This document shows, in pieces, positions 19,749 through 29,123 of a DNA stretch of 64,000 nt. Within the stretch, counting starts at the first letter, position 1. Each line of letters begins with the position of its first letter. The stretch comes from Hirsutella rhossiliensis (lineage: Eukaryota; Ascomycota; Sordariomycetes; Hypocreales; Ophiocordycipitaceae). A program made the translations under genes and the position numbers. Below the pieces are notes generated by a model, which saw only the letters and a program-made list of their open reading frames with translations, did no database searches and was not told the DNA's origin. The stretch is from contig NW_025408669.1 in NCBI RefSeq assembly GCF_020360975.1, positions 7,440,001 to 7,504,000 on the forward strand. The letters are read 5' to 3'.

Positions 19749-21829
19749 ACGTAATCCACCCCTTCCCGGTCAGACCCCTACTCGGTCAAAAATTCCCACC
19801 GACTAGACCCGCACCTTACGCGAGACAAACGGAGCACAATACCACGACATATTTACTCCAAGAGACAAGTAACTCGATTAGGACTATCTATTACACGTAC
19901 GGGCAGTGTGTTCAAAAGACCTGCACTTACTACACCGTGGTGGTGCACGCTGTCTTGGGACACTCAGCTCTTCTATAAGTCGTTGGTCCCTCCCCTTCTT
20001 CCCGCCGTCGCTTGGCCCGCTCATCTTCCTTTGCTCTCTGTTTCTTGACCCGCTCCTCTTCCTTTTCTCGCCGTAGCTTGAACCATTCCTCGTTCTCTTG
20101 TCGCCGTCGCTCGGCCCGCTCTTCTCCTTCTTGTCGTCGCTTGGCGCTCCTCGTCCTTCTCTCGCCGGCGCTTAGTCCTCTCCTCTTCTTCCACTCTCCG
20201 TCGCTTAACCCGCTCTTCTTCTTCTTCTCTCCGTTGCTTTATCCTAACCGTGCCCTCTGCAACCGATAGAGTACCGCCGTCGCCAATGTATTCACGGCGC
20301 TGTTCTTTCTCTGCTTTCGCCGCTGGTTTTCTGACCGAAGTTGCCGGTTTTCGTCGGCAAGGAGGGCGGCGCTGTGCATGGCCATTTGACATCCTTTGAT
20401 AAGCTGGTTGATAGCTTGTGAAACTGGCGAGTCTGTATTTTGTGGCCGGCGTTGAAGAAGCCTTTCGGCGTGAGTGGTAAGCTGGTTGACGTTATGCGGA
20501 GTCTTGGCTGCTTCAGGCTCTTGTTGGGACTTGGAGTATTCTTGTCGCCGTGATCGTTACCGACTTTGTCAACCTGAACTTGTAACCGCGATAATACTCT
20601 GTTTGGGTCAAACGGAAAAAGGCCTGTTGCCATAAATCCGCTTCGGATATTCGACGGCGAAAGTGCTTGTCGGCGAGCGTCTAAGTACATGGGAAGGAAG
20701 TCCTGCTTGTCGATATGATGGATCCCAGCGAGCATTTTCTCTTGAACCTTTCGGCCGTATATGGTTTTCAACGGCGAAAAGCACCCGACATCAAGAGGCT
20801 GCAAGAGATGTGAGGAATGTGCAGGCATTTGGAGTACTACGATGGAATTGGCCGTACAGTACTTGTCAAATTCCGGCGTGACGTGACTGCCGTGCCCGTC
20901 GAGAATAAGAAGTCGATGCGTACCAACCGTACGGCGCCGTGTATTCGGATCAAAGACTTCCTTTAACCAATTCAAAGCAAGGTCGTCGGAAGTCCAGCCA
21001 TTCTCACTAACGGCGATATGCCAGTCATCGGGCACTCTGATTCGTACCAGCTTGCTTGGTGTAACTTGCCCTGGAAGATAACCTTCGCCGGTAAAGCCCA
21101 ACCTTGGCAGTTGATAGACTCGATCACAGTAACCCATTCTCGATTTCCAGGCTGCGTGAGTACTGCCCGACCTCGCCGGTCAGACCGGGTAAGGACTCTC
21201 GCCGTTGCAGCGACTCCATTTGAAACCCCGTCTCATCAAAGTTATAGACATCCTCGTCAAGAATCCCCATTTCTGTTTCGTCGCCGCGACTCGATCGTAC
21301 CATCCTTGGATCTTTTGGGGGTCTTCGCATTTGGCTCGTTGGTAGTCGTATCGGCGAGAGTACTTTGCCTTGATTTCGCCGTGGCGGCCAACAAACTTCC
21401 GCACCCAGTTTTCCCCGACAGGATCTTTGCCTCGCTCGGAAAGCAATAAGTTGGCCATCCGACGAGTGTAAGCCACTGTCGGCGGCATCCTCGCTCGTCC
21501 ATCGACAAGATCCATTGTACCAGGGCAGTCTCTTCCGTCGCCGTCAACTTCAGGTTGTTCATCTGAGCGTCGCGTCGGCGAATGACACCGCGCAGTCGAT
21601 CAGATACTGTCGATTGAGGACGTCGTATGCGGCCGCAGCCTTGCGGGTACTTTTGAATTGGCCCTGCTGATAGGCCCTGACGGCGAGCAGGACCCGTTCT
21701 TCGCGTGGAACCGATTGGTCTCCCGTTGCCGTCATAGTGCTCGGTTTGTCTTGCCATAAGTGTGGGTCGCCGCGTGGAGACTTTTTCTGACCGAGTAGGG
21801 GGTCTGACCGGGAAGGGGGTGGATTACGT
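19749..21829 (-). mobile_element. Fot1/pogo-like Tc1-mariner element nested in Hop copy 1
   Basis: The 2,081-bp element has long inverted ends: ACGTAATCCACCCCTTCCCG at the left and its complement at the right (21810-21829). The similarity extends about 45 bp (TCAGACCCCCTACTCGGTC...). It is flanked by TA on both sides (19747-19748 and 21830-21831). Removing it with one TA restores the Hop terminus CCTCTATTGGCTCCC exactly as seen in copy 2. It carries a broken DDE_1 transposase on the minus strand. Confidence 0.92.
20021..21757 (-). pseudogene. Fot1/pogo-type DDE_1 transposase, fragmented by frameshifts
   Basis: The protein is read in pieces that change frame at least three times. 21757-21530 is the N-terminal part. 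21515-21250 covers the helix-turn-helix region with GENWVRKFVGRH. 21290-21200 includes YNFDETGFQM with the first catalytic Asp. 21137-20292 includes PDDWHIAVSENGWT, LLILDGHGSH (second Asp) and HSSHLLQPLDVGCFSPLK (third Asp). 20392-20021 is a very charged Arg/Glu coiled-coil tail. The catalytic residues survive, so the decay is by indels. An autonomous product is not possible as written. Confidence 0.85.
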
Positions 21830-21849
21830 TATTGGCTCCCCGGAGGAGG

Positions 21850-22587
21850 AGCCGGCTTAGTCAACTCGTTGCACCCCGGAGCTCGGCGAAAATGCCGCCG
21901 AGCCGGAGCTGTTCCACCGACTACTTGAAATAGCCTCATTTTCATCGTCATCCATGGCATGATGGCTGGGGGCCTGGCTGCAGCCCTATGGGCACCAAGT
22001 CGGCATGGACAGTGCCACCAGGAAGCCTTGGCCCGCCTAGATGAGTTAACCTACTGTCAAGTTGGTAAAACTACCGCCACGCCAGGCAAAAGCAGTGGCA
22101 CCGCCGGTGGAGGGGCTATTGAGTATTGACGCGTATTACAAGTCCATTCTCCGCTCTGGCAGGGACTTATAATACGTGTCAACAACACCGGCACGGGGGA
22201 TGCCCCTGTTTTGCCTGGTGTGGCGGTAATTTTACCAACTTGACAGACCCTCCAAACAGCGACACGAGCCCTTGGACTTGCGCTGGGCCATGCATCCCGG
22301 GCTTCTCCAAACAAGCTTCTGGTTAATTAAACCTCTTCTGCCGTCTTGTGGAAGAAGCCTAAATGCTTATTCGCACTAGACACTTGGCTAAAGGGCTGGC
22401 TGCGCAGATACGACAGAGCCCACGCTGTAGTGACGTTGCTATTTAAGATATCCGCCCAATATCAGGATGGCGCTTATATTTCTTCTCCCGTACTCATCTC
22501 TTGTGTTCTTTATTCCGCACATTTCCTGTTCACCCCCTTCCTCGTCTTCCGAAGCACCCAAGCGCTCGGTTCCGCCTCATTGCCAAC
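21850..22587. other. Upstream region of the M28-like gene with one MITE
   Basis: Apart from the MITE at 22054-22246 nothing recognisable is seen. CT-rich DNA directly before 22588 fits a promoter/5' UTR. Confidence 0.5.
22054..22246. mobile_element. MITE-like 193-bp inverted-repeat element
   Basis: Left end CTGTCAAGTTGGTAAAAC and right end (complement) CTGTCAAGTTGGTAAAAT continue as paired arms of about 80 bp (ACCGCCAC(G/A)CCAGGCAAAA, then ...ACGYRTTAYAAGTCC) with scattered mismatches. No coding capacity and no clear target-site duplication. A related half-copy is at 37563-37644. Confidence 0.75.
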
Positions 22588-23974
22588 ATGAAGCTCATCC
22601 GCAACGTCCTTTGGATCGCCCTGCTTGCCGCCGGTGGAGCCGAAAGCCAGAGACCAATCCTCTATCCTGGAGATGTGTCCAAGGAAATCTCTTGGAAAGA
22701 ACTTACATGGCACATCGAGGCCTTCACCCGCTTTGCGAAAGTCGAGGGAAGCCGCTCTTTGGGAACCTTGGCCTTTCTCCTGTCTGCAGATTACACCGTT
22801 CGGGGAATCAACCACTGTGGGACTTTCGCCAAGCTTGAGATCCGGAAACACCATTTTATCTATTCAAATACAAGCAGCATCTCGCTCAAGGGCCCGGACG
22901 GCGACCCTGTGAACGTCACTTCGGTGAAATACAACACCCGCACGTGGTCTAAAGGCTTCCGCTCAGCCCTCGCCGCAGCCCCGGTCGATGAAAAGCGCGG
23001 ATCCGGCTGCTTCGAGGACCAGTGGAAGGGTATCAAGTTGAAGGGGAGAATAGCTCTCATCAAGGGGGGACATTGCAAGATTGCTGACAAAGTTGCGCTG
23101 GCCAAGGAGCGTGGAGCCGGAGCCGTCATCTTGTATGACCAGCCTCCTCGCTCGGCGCTCAGTTCCGAAACAGCCGGCAAGATGATCCCTGTTGCTGTCG
23201 TCGACGTCAAAGTGGGCCAGAAGTGGAGCGAGCGGCTCGGGGCTGGTGAGAAGCTCAAGGTCAAGCTGAAGGTGGAAGCGACGAACGAGAAGCTCGAGGC
23301 GTTCAACATGATCGTCGACACAGCAGTCGGCAGCCCAGACGATGTCATAATGCTTGGCGCTCGCCTTGACAGCACGGCTGGTCCTGGGATCAACGACAAT
23401 GCCTCTGGCAGTTCTGCACTCATTGAGATATTGCGAAGGATTCACGTCTACAAGGGCCACTCAAGGCGAATTAGATTCGCATTTTGGGGAGGGGAAATGG
23501 GGTCGGCACAGTATTTGGCTCAACTCAACGAGACAGAGGCCGCCAAGATCAGGATTTACATGGACATCAACACGATTGGAACTCACAACCCGACTTGGAC
23601 GGTGTTTAGCGATGACGCCAAGGACAGGTTCGCCAGCAAGGTTCTCTTCAACTATCTCAAGGACACAGGAGGGGTCAACGTCACATACAGGTAGTCTCAA
23701 CCCGCTTTCCCCTGAACACGTTGGTGGAGACGACGACTAATGAAGACGACTTGGAATCAGCGAGCCCAAGAACAATTCCGACTCGGCGCCTTTCCGAAGG
23801 CGGGGAATTCCCTGCACCGGCATTACCACAGGCGCCGATAGTTGCCAGAATTTGGCCTGTGATACTCTAACGAATATCAACATGGAGGCTATATACCTAG
23901 CTACACAAGCCGCCACTTTCGGAGCTGCCAGGCTTGCCACCCCGGGACGGACCAAGACGAGCTTGAGCGACTAG
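22588..23974 (+). CDS. Secreted M28-family peptidase-like protein (PA domain), probably catalytically dead
   Basis: Two exons (22588-23690 and 23761-23974; GTAGTC donor, CAG acceptor), 438 aa. A signal peptide (first about 20 residues) precedes a protease-associated domain (GCFEDQWKGIKLKGRIALIKGG) and an M28 fold. In active aminopeptidase-Y-type enzymes the metal site is H (GAHLDS), D (GxNDxxSG), E (WGxEE), D (NFDMIG) and H (near the C-terminal CDT). Here these read GARLDS, GINDNASG, WGGEMG, DINTIG and CQNLACDT. So H-to-R, E-to-M, D-to-N and H-to-N changes leave only one ligand, while the frame, splice sites and signal peptide stay intact. The upstream in-frame ATG at 22501 would spoil the signal peptide. 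Without the second exon the frame stops at 23694. Confidence 0.82.
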
Positions 23975-24203
23975 AGCAGGAAGAAGTGTCGAAGAGTCTC
24001 GCCGATGTACCAGGCATGTAGGGGGCGGATTTGCGCTACGACTGTGGAAGGAACGGGCAGCTGGGGGCGATGACCGGTGGTTGCGATGGTGCGTAAATGG
24101 GAACAAGCTCAAGATACCTTAGGTAGTTGATCGAGTTGCCCGTTTCCTGTCAGTTCTCTGTGTTGCGAGCCGCAAGAAACGTCCGTAACGCAGGACACAT
24201 ATG
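23975..24203. other. Convergent 3' intergenic stretch, no gene seen
   Basis: Shared 3' region of the M28-like gene and the small membrane-protein gene. Confidence 0.5.
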
Positions 24204-24698
24204 TCAGGTGTAGACACGCCGAAGATTTTGCGGTTTCCTCGGGTTCTTGATTGGGATTGCTTTATATGTCGGATAGCGGGCGCCGCCTGGGATGAACTCA
24301 GCTACTGGGGGCGGATAACGCGGCGTCTTGGGTCGATGCTTTGAGGACAGGCTGTCTGCAGACAAAGGCTCAGCGTAGGTGTCGCTATAGTAATAGTACG
24401 TGTAGTCGACAGCGGGCACCGCGCGTGCCTTCCGTCGATGGGCCCAGCAGATGCCGCCGGCCAGAAAGACGACGGCGACGGCAGCGATGGATCCCAAGAT
24501 AGCGCCGAGCTGCAGACTGGACAGACCGGGTTGAGCCCCGTAGATGTGGGCGTCGGGACGCACAGTGCTGGCGGGGGCAAGGGTGACGACGGTGGTGAGG
24601 GTCGTGGCTTGGCGGAGAATGGTTTGGGTGACGACGTGCTGTTGCTGACGGGCCGCGAGGGCGAGAAGAGGCGATGGTTTGTCTGTGGGGGAGGACAT
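24204..24698 (-). CDS. Small single-pass membrane protein, unknown function
   Basis: Single exon, 164 aa. A Thr/Gln-rich N-terminal part without a cleavable signal precedes one TM helix (about 62-84, LGAILGSIAAVAVVFLAGGI) with an immediate HRRK stop-transfer patch. A Tyr/Ser/Pro-rich cytosolic tail (YTYYYYSD) ends it. Such Thr-rich ectodomain + TM + short tail proteins are common in fungi, and I recognise no family. There is no intron. Coding likelihood rests on the clean TM/positive-inside arrangement and lack of a better frame. Confidence 0.6.
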   Translation of the reverse strand: MSSPTDKPSPLLALAARQQQHVVTQTILRQATTLTTVVTLAPASTVRPDAHIYGAQPGLSSLQLGAILGSIAAVAVVFLAGGICWAHRRKARAVPAVDYTYYYYSDTYAEPLSADSLSSKHRPKTPRYPPPVAEFIPGGARYPTYKAIPIKNPRKPQNLRRVYT

Positions 24699-25413
24699 GG
24701 GAGGCTTTACTTGGGGGGGAGATTAGGGGAATGGCGTTTGGCTGGTGCGCGTGGATGGTCTGGCCAGCGAGATTCGCTTGCGGGAGAACAAAGGGCATTG
24801 CCCCGATGGGATCGTGTCGAGCAGACGCTCTTGATGATATAAGTCAAATGGTGCTCAATGAGTCGTGACAGCCGCCTCTCGGACACCATGCAGGCTGGTG
24901 AGGGGAACCAAGCTTGACGAAGCGCACCCCTCTCTCCAGACCCAGACGCCGTTGGTTGCGCAACACAAGGCGTGAGAGCAGACTTGGTCGAGATGGCATC
25001 CTTTGGGAAGAATGTGTCATGTGCGGCTTCCGGAGCCGCACCCGCTGCGTGGTCACATGCGAGTGTGGTGGTGGGCCAATGGTGGCGGGAGCTGGAGATG
25101 CAGTTGGCTCAAGTCGCATCCAACGCCTCACGCTAGCTTCCGCTGCCTATCCAGTCGAGCTAGCCATGACGGCCCGCGGCAGAGGGTGTGTTGCTGCCTT
25201 TCAAGGCTGCCGCGTGGGTATCCAGTCCAGAGCGGTTCTTGTTGCTTCCGCCTAGAGACAACGTGGGAGGTGGTTGAAGGAGCCAGAGCACACTGGCGGC
25301 AACAGCGGCACCGGTATTTATGGAGGGACATGACGGCGGACAAGCCGAGTCTCCGAGGGCCATGGATTCTCTCCATCCGTCGGCCTCACCCCGAGTGCTG
25401 GCGCCATGATTTA
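24699..25413. other. Intergenic, no gene seen
   Basis: Frames are short and unrelated to known proteins. It lies between the small membrane-protein gene and the 3' end of the glycosyltransferase. Confidence 0.45.
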
Positions 25414-25814
25414 TCAATGCGTCCCACGTCCACCAAGAGCGTCGCCGTCACGGTCGTCGTCACCGCCCGCGACGACCTCCCTCGTCTTTCCCCATGAAAT
25501 GTCGTCCGATTTGATGAGGGAATAAACCAAGACGATGATGTTCATGAATGGTGACGTGAAAAGGTGGAGGACGAAGCCGACCATGTATTGGAAACGCTCG
25601 AGGTTGTTGCGCGGAAGCCAGAGGACGATCAAGAACGAATAGACCTGCGGTGAGTTCGTTAGCCGGCCTGAGTATACTGGACGTGTACAGACGATGGATG
25701 CAGCCTCTCATCAACATGACATGAGGCCTGAACTTCTGAAGAGGAACTGGAGGCATCGAGGATCCTCGGGGTGGAAGATGAGTCAGCCAAGTAGGCGCCC
25801 TTAGTCATCACCAC

Positions 25815-25823
25815 CCCATTCCG
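25815..25823. repeat. 9-bp target-site duplication of Hop copy 2, left
   Basis: CCCATTCCG, repeated at 29124-29132 directly after the right end. Confidence 0.9.
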
Positions 25824-25929
25824 GGGAGCCAATAGAGGCGCGGACCCCCGCGCCTTTAAAGTCGGCGCGGACGTCCGGGAGCCAATAGAGGCGCGGACCC
25901 CCGCGCCTTTAAAGTCGGCGCGGACGTCC
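25824..25929 (+). repeat. 53-bp tandem duplication of the left Hop TIR end
   Basis: 25824-25876 and 25877-25929 are identical; both begin GGGAGCCAATAG and end GGACGTCCG. Copy 1 has only one unit. The outermost unit is the one flanked by the target-site duplication. Confidence 0.9.
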
Positions 25930-26293
25930 GCGCCTGTTATGTAAGCCCAGGCGGAAGATAGTCGGGCCGCCCCCTGACCTGTACTCTCCTTTTCTATTGC
26001 ATGTGGCAAACTGTCGCACAGAGAGCCAGCCTCATATAGCATACCATCTGCGCTCAGAGTAGTTGTCCGCGGAAGCGATGCTATAATCCGCATATTAAGG
26101 TCGAGCGCCTGCATGCGTGGTGCTTGGACCCCATTGAGGCCAAAGCTCAAACGCAGGCTGCATTAAACCTCGCAGGCGGCCTCGGTTACAAGGGTTCTGC
26201 ACCACGTCCACAAAGCAGGAGTTTCCTTTCCTTTGTGTATAAAGAGCTGCTCACTGTCGTGCACTACAGCTAGCTCTTCAAGATAATTCCAAT

Positions 26294-28753
26294 ATGGGGC
26301 TTACTGAATTCCCTGACGATTGCCTTCCTCCTGAGGGCCAGTTCGACTCGCGAGAGTCTCTTCTTGCCTCAATTAATGCGTGGGCGGCTCCAAGAGGCTA
26401 TGCCTTCACCACAGGCAAGTCCACGAGAGACCCGCGGTCCGGAAGACGCACAGTCATATTTGCCTGCGATCGTGGAGGTAGACTTGGGGCTCATACAAGC
26501 AAGGACCAGAAGCCAGCTGATCGGCAACGGTCTACAAGCTCCCGTATCACTGGATGCCAGTTTTCCATCAATGCGAAAGAGAGCCTTGATAAGTCGTACT
26601 GGTATGTCAGGCATCGCCCAGGCGAGGAGAAGTCGGTCCACAACCATGAGCCCAGTCTGCATATTACAGCACATCCAGCTCATCGTGCCCTCTCCTCAAC
26701 TGACCAGTCAGCTATTGGGAACCTCTCAAGCGCTGGCATAGCACCAAAGGATATCCGGACATATATGCGCCAGAGCTCTCAGACTGCCCAAGGAGCGACA
26801 CAGCAAGACATATATAACTGTATCGCACAGCGCAGACGAGAGCTCCTTGCTGGCCAGAGCACAATGCATGCCCTTGCCAATGAGCTTGACAACGAGGGGT
26901 TCCAGAGCCGCATACAGCTTGATCATGATGGCCGAGTCACAGCAGTCTTATTCGCACACCCAGCGTCTCTAGGATACCTCAACGCATACCCAGAATTACT
27001 ACTGCTAGACTGCACATACAAGACGAACAAATATAAGATGCCACTGCTCGATATGATCGGCGTTGATGCCTGTCAGCGGTCATTCTGTATTGCCTTTGCC
27101 TTCCTCAGTGGTGAAGACGAAAATGACTATATCTGGGCACTGGACCAACTCCAATCGATATACGAGTTATATGACATTCGCCAGCCATCGGTTATCCTGA
27201 CAGATCGCTGCCTCGCCTGCATAAACGCAATTTCCCGGTGCTTTCCTGCGTCCAAGTCTCTGCTTTGCATCTGGCATGCGAATAAGGCGGTGCTTAGCTA
27301 TTGCAAACCAGCTTTCGACCGTGACGATGAGGACTCTAATAGTGATGAGAGGTGGGCTGAGTTCTTTGGGTATTGGCACTCAATCGTGGGCTCGAAAGAT
27401 GAGGAGACATTTGATCAACAAGTTGAAGAGCTCGAGAAGCGCTTTGTGCCACGATACGTCAAGGAGGTTAGCTACATACGGAAACCTGGTTGGACCCGTA
27501 TAAGGAAAAGCTCGTCAAGGCCTGGGTCGATCAATATGCTCACTTCGGCAATGTGGCTACTTCCCGGGTGGAAGGCATCCACGCATTATTGAAGAGTCAC
27601 CTTAAGAAGTCAACATTAGACCTCTTCGAGGCAACGAGGGCAATCAAGCAAGCTCTCCTCAACCAACTGGCCGAGCTACAAGCCAACCAAGCCAGGCAGC
27701 ATATACGGATGCCAATTGAGCTCTCTGGAACCGTATATAGCACGGTACGTGGCTGGGTATCACACGAAGCCTTGCGACAGGTTGCAAAGCAACACAAGCG
27801 CCTCAACGAGAAAAACACCCCATCTTGCACAGGCAGCTTCACCAAGTCTCGCGGTCTCCCTTGTGCGCACGCATTACAGTCTCTCATAGTGGAAGATCTG
27901 CCCTCCGGCTACAACATTTTCATACACATTGGCGCCTTCGACGGGATAACAAAGAGATTGGTCAGGTCCTCATAGAGCCTCGTCGGCGACTAGACCAACT
28001 TGTCGCCGCATCAAGGATATCACAGTCATCCACACAGCGCGAGCCAAGTGCATTTGAAGCCATAGAGTCAGATCTACGGCCAAAGGCGCCGCCTACATGC
28101 AGCAAATGCCACCAGCAAGGGCACATCATGACATCTCGCAATTGTCCTTTACGCTATAGCGACATACTGCAGCGGGCAGAGGCACGGGCGGCACAGACTG
28201 CAGAGACTGCAGCAATTGCAGGGACTGCACAGACTGCACAGACTGTACAGACGGTAGCAGTTCCAGAGACTGCGCAGACTGCAGCAGTCATGGAGAAAAT
28301 GACAGTTGCAGTCACTACGGTCTCTACAGTCTCTACAGCAATTGCAGAGACTACAGAGACTACAGAGAATCTATTATATGATGACCCACGAGCCATCTAT
28401 CAGAGGTATGTCAGGAAAGAGACTCTTGGTATAGAGCACAGCCTCGCGGCAGTCTCAAGACCAACCAGGCATACCGAAAGGCAATGGGCTTGCCATTGCG
28501 CTACAGCAAGACTGAATATGACTGGTGCCTCGACTGGAAGCAAATGTCAAGGAGCTGCGGCTCGAGGCAATGGACCAAGGTAGAGATGATGGCATACCTT
28601 GATTGGGATAAGGCAGAAGAAGAGCGATTAGATGCCCGGGTGGCCGAGGAAATTCAGGTGCAGCCTTTCTCACGAGAAAGAGGTACTGCAGGTATATGGG
28701 CTGACTGCGAGAGAGACTCAGAGGAACAGCAGGCATTTTATTCACATATATAA
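26294..28753 (+). pseudogene. MULE transposase, copy 2, two 1-nt deletions in the body
   Basis: Identical to copy 1 from the ATG to codon 396. Then one G is missing after 27480 (copy 1 ACGGGAAACC, here ACGGAAACC) and the frame is lost. It resumes in another frame from about 27490. A second missing base, a C near 27901, shifts it again. From about 27900 the frame runs through the zinc knuckle CSKCHQQGHIMTSRNCP to 28583, the join that copy 1 lacks. A final overlapping frame (28484-28753) ends with an acidic tail. Neither copy therefore has a complete reading frame as assembled. Confidence 0.8.
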
Positions 28754-29052
28754 GTGGTGATGATGCCGGCGATGCGAAAATGTGAGGCAGATCGTGAGAT
28801 CACCGACATGCACCGGCGTGTAGCACTGTAGCTGGCCAATTTTAAGGCGGTGAACTTCCCGCGCACCCTCCTTGCCACGCAACAGCGGCGCCCTTTGCGT
28901 CACGTCAATCTACCAAATAGGGAAGGCTATGGGTTCGAACCCTAAGGGATATCCTCCTTTGCAATTAATTGAAGCTATATGTATGCAGCAAGCATGCTGT
29001 ATCGGTGAGGCCGACTGCGAGCGCAGTTGGCGGCGGCCCAAATGGCCTGCCA

Positions 29053-29123
29053 GGCTTACATAACAGGCGCGGACGTCCGCGCCGACTTTAAAGGCGCGGG
29101 GGTCCGCGCCTCTATTGGCTCCC
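29053..29123 (-). repeat. 3' terminal inverted repeat of Hop copy 2
   Basis: 71 bp, exact reverse complement of 16517-16587. Confidence 0.88.

Larger units (their letters stand above)
16517..21840 (+). mobile_element. Hop-type Mutator-like element (MULE), copy 1, carrying a nested Fot1-like element
   Basis: It starts GGGAGCCAATAG and ends CTATTGGCTCCC with a 9-bp duplication (CGGAGGAGG) on both sides, the usual MULE target-site length. Without the nested 2,081-bp element and its TA duplication the element is 3.24 kb. The terminal inverted repeat (71 bp in copy 2) contains the perfect 18-bp palindrome GGCGCGGACGTCCGCGCC and a TTTAAA core. It encodes a MULE transposase on the + strand. The 3' TIR is slightly degraded (several bases missing relative to copy 2) and split by the nested insertion 9 bp from its end. 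The second copy is at 25824-29123. Confidence 0.92.
25824..29123 (+). mobile_element. Hop-type MULE, copy 2
   Basis: 3,300 bp, GGGAGCC...GGCTCCC, flanked by the 9-bp duplication CCCATTCCG. It sits in an intron of the glycosyltransferase in the opposite orientation. It is nearly identical to copy 1; the differences seen are almost all 1-2 nt indels plus one substitution (G at 28998 versus A in copy 1). The outer 53 bp of the left TIR are tandemly duplicated. Confidence 0.93.
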
